The position numbers were made by a program, and so were the translations under genes. A DNA stretch of 64,000 bases from Muricea muricata (Eukaryota; Cnidaria; Anthozoa; Malacalcyonacea; Plexauridae), in assembly GCA_963855995.1 (NCBI GenBank), contig OY979718.1, positions 891,501 through 955,500 of the forward strand, written 5' to 3'. The notes under the pieces were generated by a model, which was not told where the DNA came from, made no database searches, and saw only the letters and a list, made by a program, of their open reading frames with translations. Of the stretch, positions 60,724 through 64,000 are shown in pieces (position 1 is the stretch's first letter; each line of letters starts with the position of its first letter).

Positions 60724-61302
60724 CCTTTCCATAGTGTCGAAAGTACTGGAACGATGTGTCCTCAGAAATATACGCGACCATCTACAACAATTAATCAATG
60801 ATAGCCAACACGGCTTTACTCCTGGAAAGTCGTGTACAACTCAGTTATTAGAGGTCCTTGACTATATTGGTTCCTTTCTGGACAGTGGCAAGCAAACTGA
60901 TGTAGTCTGTATGGACATGTCCAAGGCATTCGACAAAGAGTGAGTTCATCAGGAGTTCCACAGGAATCAATTTTAGGTCCCATGCTGTTTCTACTATGCA
61001 CGAATGACCTGCCGGATGCAATAGAGAACTCCAAGATCGCTAGCTTCGCCGATGACACGAAACTATTTTAGAAGATTGATTCCACTTCCGATGCTATCTC
61101 CTTACAAAGTAACTTGAATAGATTGGAAAAATGGTCAGCATCATCAGGCCTTGTCTTCAACCAAGACAAATGCAAATGCCACCGCGTAACAAGAAAAAAG
61201 AATCCCATCAAACACGAGTACAAAATCAACAGCAAATCCCTGGTAGTCACCGAAAAAGAGAAAGATTTAGGCATATGGATCACGGACACGTTACACTGGT
61301 CC
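60724..61302 (+). mobile_element. LINE reverse-transcriptase fragment, internally deleted
   Basis: SKVLERCVLRNIRDHLQ, QHGFTPGKSCTTQLLEVLDY and VCMDMSKAFDK are the RT finger and palm A motifs. A deletion or frameshift near 60940 follows, then GPMLFLLCTNDLPDA, catalytic FADDTK (61047-61064), an in-frame TAG at 61069, and KDLGIWITDTLHWS. The homology ends abruptly at about 61300, where a second LINE begins. It is the same broad type as the broken RT at 31540-31870. Confidence 0.85.
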
Positions 61303-64000
61303 CCAAGGTCAAAGGCTTTAAGATGGCCATGCTCAATATTACCAGTTTGCCAAAGCATATGGACGAGATTTGTGTTTTACTTGCTACAAAAAATTTTGAT
61401 ATTTTAGCTTTAAATGAAACTAGACTAGATCACTCTATTCCCGACGACTTAGTAAATATTCCAAATTACGACATTATTCGTAATGATCGTAATAGAAACG
61501 GGGGTGGTGTCTGCATCTATGTTAGAAATAAGATAAGTTATTGCAATCTAAGTCATACTATACCTGACACTTTGGAAGCTGTGGTTATTGAGATTCATAA
61601 ACCTAACTCAAGACCTTTTATTGTTTCCACAATATATAGACCACCTAACAGTACTGTTGATATTTTTGGAAAAATTGAATATTTCATTAGTACGTTTGAT
61701 TGTGAGCATAATGAATTCTATCTACTTGGCGATTTAAATTGCAATATGTTGGATACATCAAGTCATGTAACAAAAAAGCTAAATCTACTTCTGGAATCAT
61801 ATCAACTTTATCAAATGATAAATACACCGACACGTGTTACTCAATTTACTAGTAGCTTGTTAGACATATGCGTCACGTCAAATCCGGAACACGTAATTTT
61901 GACGGATGTGGTCCCTCTAGGTGTAAGTGATCACAACCTCATATACGTGGTAAGAAAAATTAATTCAAATGTCAAAATTAATTCGCACAGGTGCATAGAA
62001 ATCCGAAATTACAAGCATTTCAATTGTGACAAATTTCTTGAGGAACTTTGGAAACAACCATGGGACCTAATCGATCATGAATCTGATATAAATTTAAGAT
62101 GGTCCCTTTGGAAAACTCTCTTTCTGAATGTTCTTGATAAACACGCGCCAGTTCAATCTAAAAGAATCAGATCAAAAAGACATATTCCTTGGATTAATAA
62201 AAACACCAAAAATCTAATTCATGAAAGAGATCGTCTTAAACGTAAAGCTATGATTTCCAAATCTGAGATCGACTGGAATGCTTTCAAAGCACTCAGAAAT
62301 GGAGTAAATTGTACCATTCGCAAAGATAAAGAAATTTATTACAAGAATTTAATTCATAAAAGTAATGACCCAAAAGATGCTTGGAAGACCATAAATAGCA
62401 TATTGGGTCGTAATCAGTCCAAACCAACAACATTCAATCTTAAAGTAGAAGATAAGGACATTGTAATGCCTGATGAGGTCACTGAATGCTTCAATGATTA
62501 CTTCTCAGGTGTAGGGTCTAAGATTGCTAATTCTGTTGGCGAAGGTAATTTCAAATATGATGAATTTATGATAAAAACTACTGATACATTTCATTTCCAA
62601 ACTATTGATACATATACAGTTTTTCACATGTTGCTTTCAATTTCTGCCTCAAAAGCTACAGGTCTTGATAAGATTCCAGCTAAAATTTTAAAAATTGCTG
62701 CCCCTGTTATTGCTCAATCTCTAACAAATCTATTTAATTGTTCGATTCAAACAGAAATATTTCCTACAGAGTGGAAAGTTGCTAAAATTATTCCCTTACA
62801 TAAATCTGGTCCAAAAAACATAGTCGATAATTATCGTCCTATTTCAATTTTATCAGCAATTAGCAAAATCTTTGAAAAAATTCTTCATAAGCAATTATTT
62901 GCTTACTTAAACAACAATAATCTGATTTCCAAACATCAGTTTGGCTTTAGACCAATGCACTCAACAGCTGACGCATTGCTCCATTCTACTAATGAATGGT
63001 ATAAAAACATGGATGATGGTATGCTCAACATTGCAGTTTTTCTTGATCTAAAAAAAGCTTTTGACACTGTGAATCATGAAATCTTAATTGGAAAACTTAG
63101 CTTTCTTGGTATGCAACCATGTGCTTTAAATCTTATTACCTCATATTTGGGAAATCGTTTGCAAAGGTGTTATGTCAATGGATATCTATCCAAACCTCAT
63201 AAAATAGATTATGGTGTTCCCCAAGGGTCTATATTGGGGCCTCTTCTGTTTTTAATTTACATAAACGATTTGCCAAATTGTATTGAAAAATCAACAGTAA
63301 GAATGTTCGCAGATGACACTACTCTCACTGCCTCTGGTTTGGCATTACCCGAAATTGAATCCAAAATTAATCATGACTTAAACAATGTTCAAAAGTGGCT
63401 TTTAGCAAATAAATTATGTCTAAATCTGATCAAAACCGAATACCTATTAATTGGGAGTAAACAAAAGATTAGCAAACTTACAAATGATCCTGTAATTCAG
63501 ATAGCAAATAGACTTGTAAATCGAGTGACAAACAAAAAATCTTTAGGTGTTGAGATCGACCAATGTTTACTATGGGACATCCATCTGGACGAAATATGTA
63601 AAAAAGTGTCGGCAGGTATTGGAGCGATTAAGAAGCTTAAACCATATGTTACTCGTGAAACACTTGTATCTGTCTATTGTGCTTTGGTTCAACCTTATTT
63701 CGATTACTGCTGCCTTGTATGGGAGCCAATTGGTGCTACACTTTCAAATAGACTTCAGTCACTCCAAAATAGAGCAGCTAGGGTTATATTAGGATATAGA
63801 AACGAGCATGGCCAATCGGAAGCAGCCTTAAATGAGCTTCAATGGAAAACGTTGAAGCAACGTAGACTTGTTATGAAAGCCAGACTCATGTTTAGAATAA
63901 TTCACGGGCAAGCACCAGCTGTTCTAATCGAATCATTTCAAAATCCAAATGCTCCTCAACATGATTACATTTTACGTAATTCAGATTATGGGTTTTATCT
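61300..64000 (+). mobile_element. jockey/CR1-type LINE with long open ORF2, truncated by window edge
   Basis: The frame is open from before 61300, with ATG at 61323, to the end of the window: at least 892 codons with no stop. In order it shows an apurinic-type endonuclease (FDILALNETRLD, IYRPPN, FYLLGDLNCN, LGVSDHNLIYV), a linker, and then a reverse transcriptase with NYRPISILSAISKIFEKIL, palm [36 protein letters not shown] and catalytic FADDTT. The thumb ends near the edge with GYRNEHGQSEAALNEL. The upstream KVKGFKMAMLNITSLP looks like the true start of the endonuclease region, so at most the 5' UTR/ORF1 part is missing. Well preserved, probably recent. Confidence 0.92.

Overview
This window is animal nuclear DNA. 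The genes are split by spliceosomal introns with GT..AG borders, most of the sequence is AT-rich intron or spacer, and there are vertebrate-type TTAGGG repeats, many decayed transposons and a neuropeptide-type GPCR. The style fits an aquatic invertebrate. A cnidarian is my best guess, but that is inference only, because no ribosomal or mitochondrial marker is present. Coordinates of spliced genes were rebuilt by hand from splice sites, reading phase and protein-family similarity.

Layout. Minus strand, 9392 to beyond base 1: the 5' part of a WD40-repeat gene. One intron holds a complete hAT transposon (1046-5031) and another is almost filled by a SINE. Head to head with it, 508 bp away, lie two tandem copies of a mitochondrial carnitine/acylcarnitine carrier gene (SLC25A20 type), at 9900-22537 and 23442-39768. 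Each has 11 exons with identical splice phases. Their introns carry an RTE-like LINE, several inverted-repeat (MITE-like) elements, a decayed BEL/Pao retrotransposon hit by a SINE, and pieces of two other LINE families. Next come an uncharacterised basic coiled-coil protein (41752-42429), a single-exon rhodopsin-class GPCR (47685-48812), an SLC19-type thiamine/folate transporter on the minus strand (57780-50572, three exons), and a paralogue of the coiled-coil protein on the minus strand (59826-59258) whose reading frame is interrupted. The right end holds a fragment of one LINE joined directly to a second LINE whose long ORF runs off the window.

The cellular genes do not form an operon or pathway. 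The carnitine carriers bring acylcarnitines into mitochondria for beta-oxidation, the SLC19 protein is a plasma-membrane vitamin carrier, and the GPCR is a surface receptor. The most unusual DNA is in intron 2 of the SLC19 gene. There, eleven perfect TTAGGG repeats sit inside a Ty3/Gypsy relic between two copies of a 21-bp target sequence. About 3.5 kb away, a 110-bp-arm palindrome has a telomere-like loop and lies within a 2.16-kb terminal-inverted-repeat element that has a perfect 9-bp target duplication.
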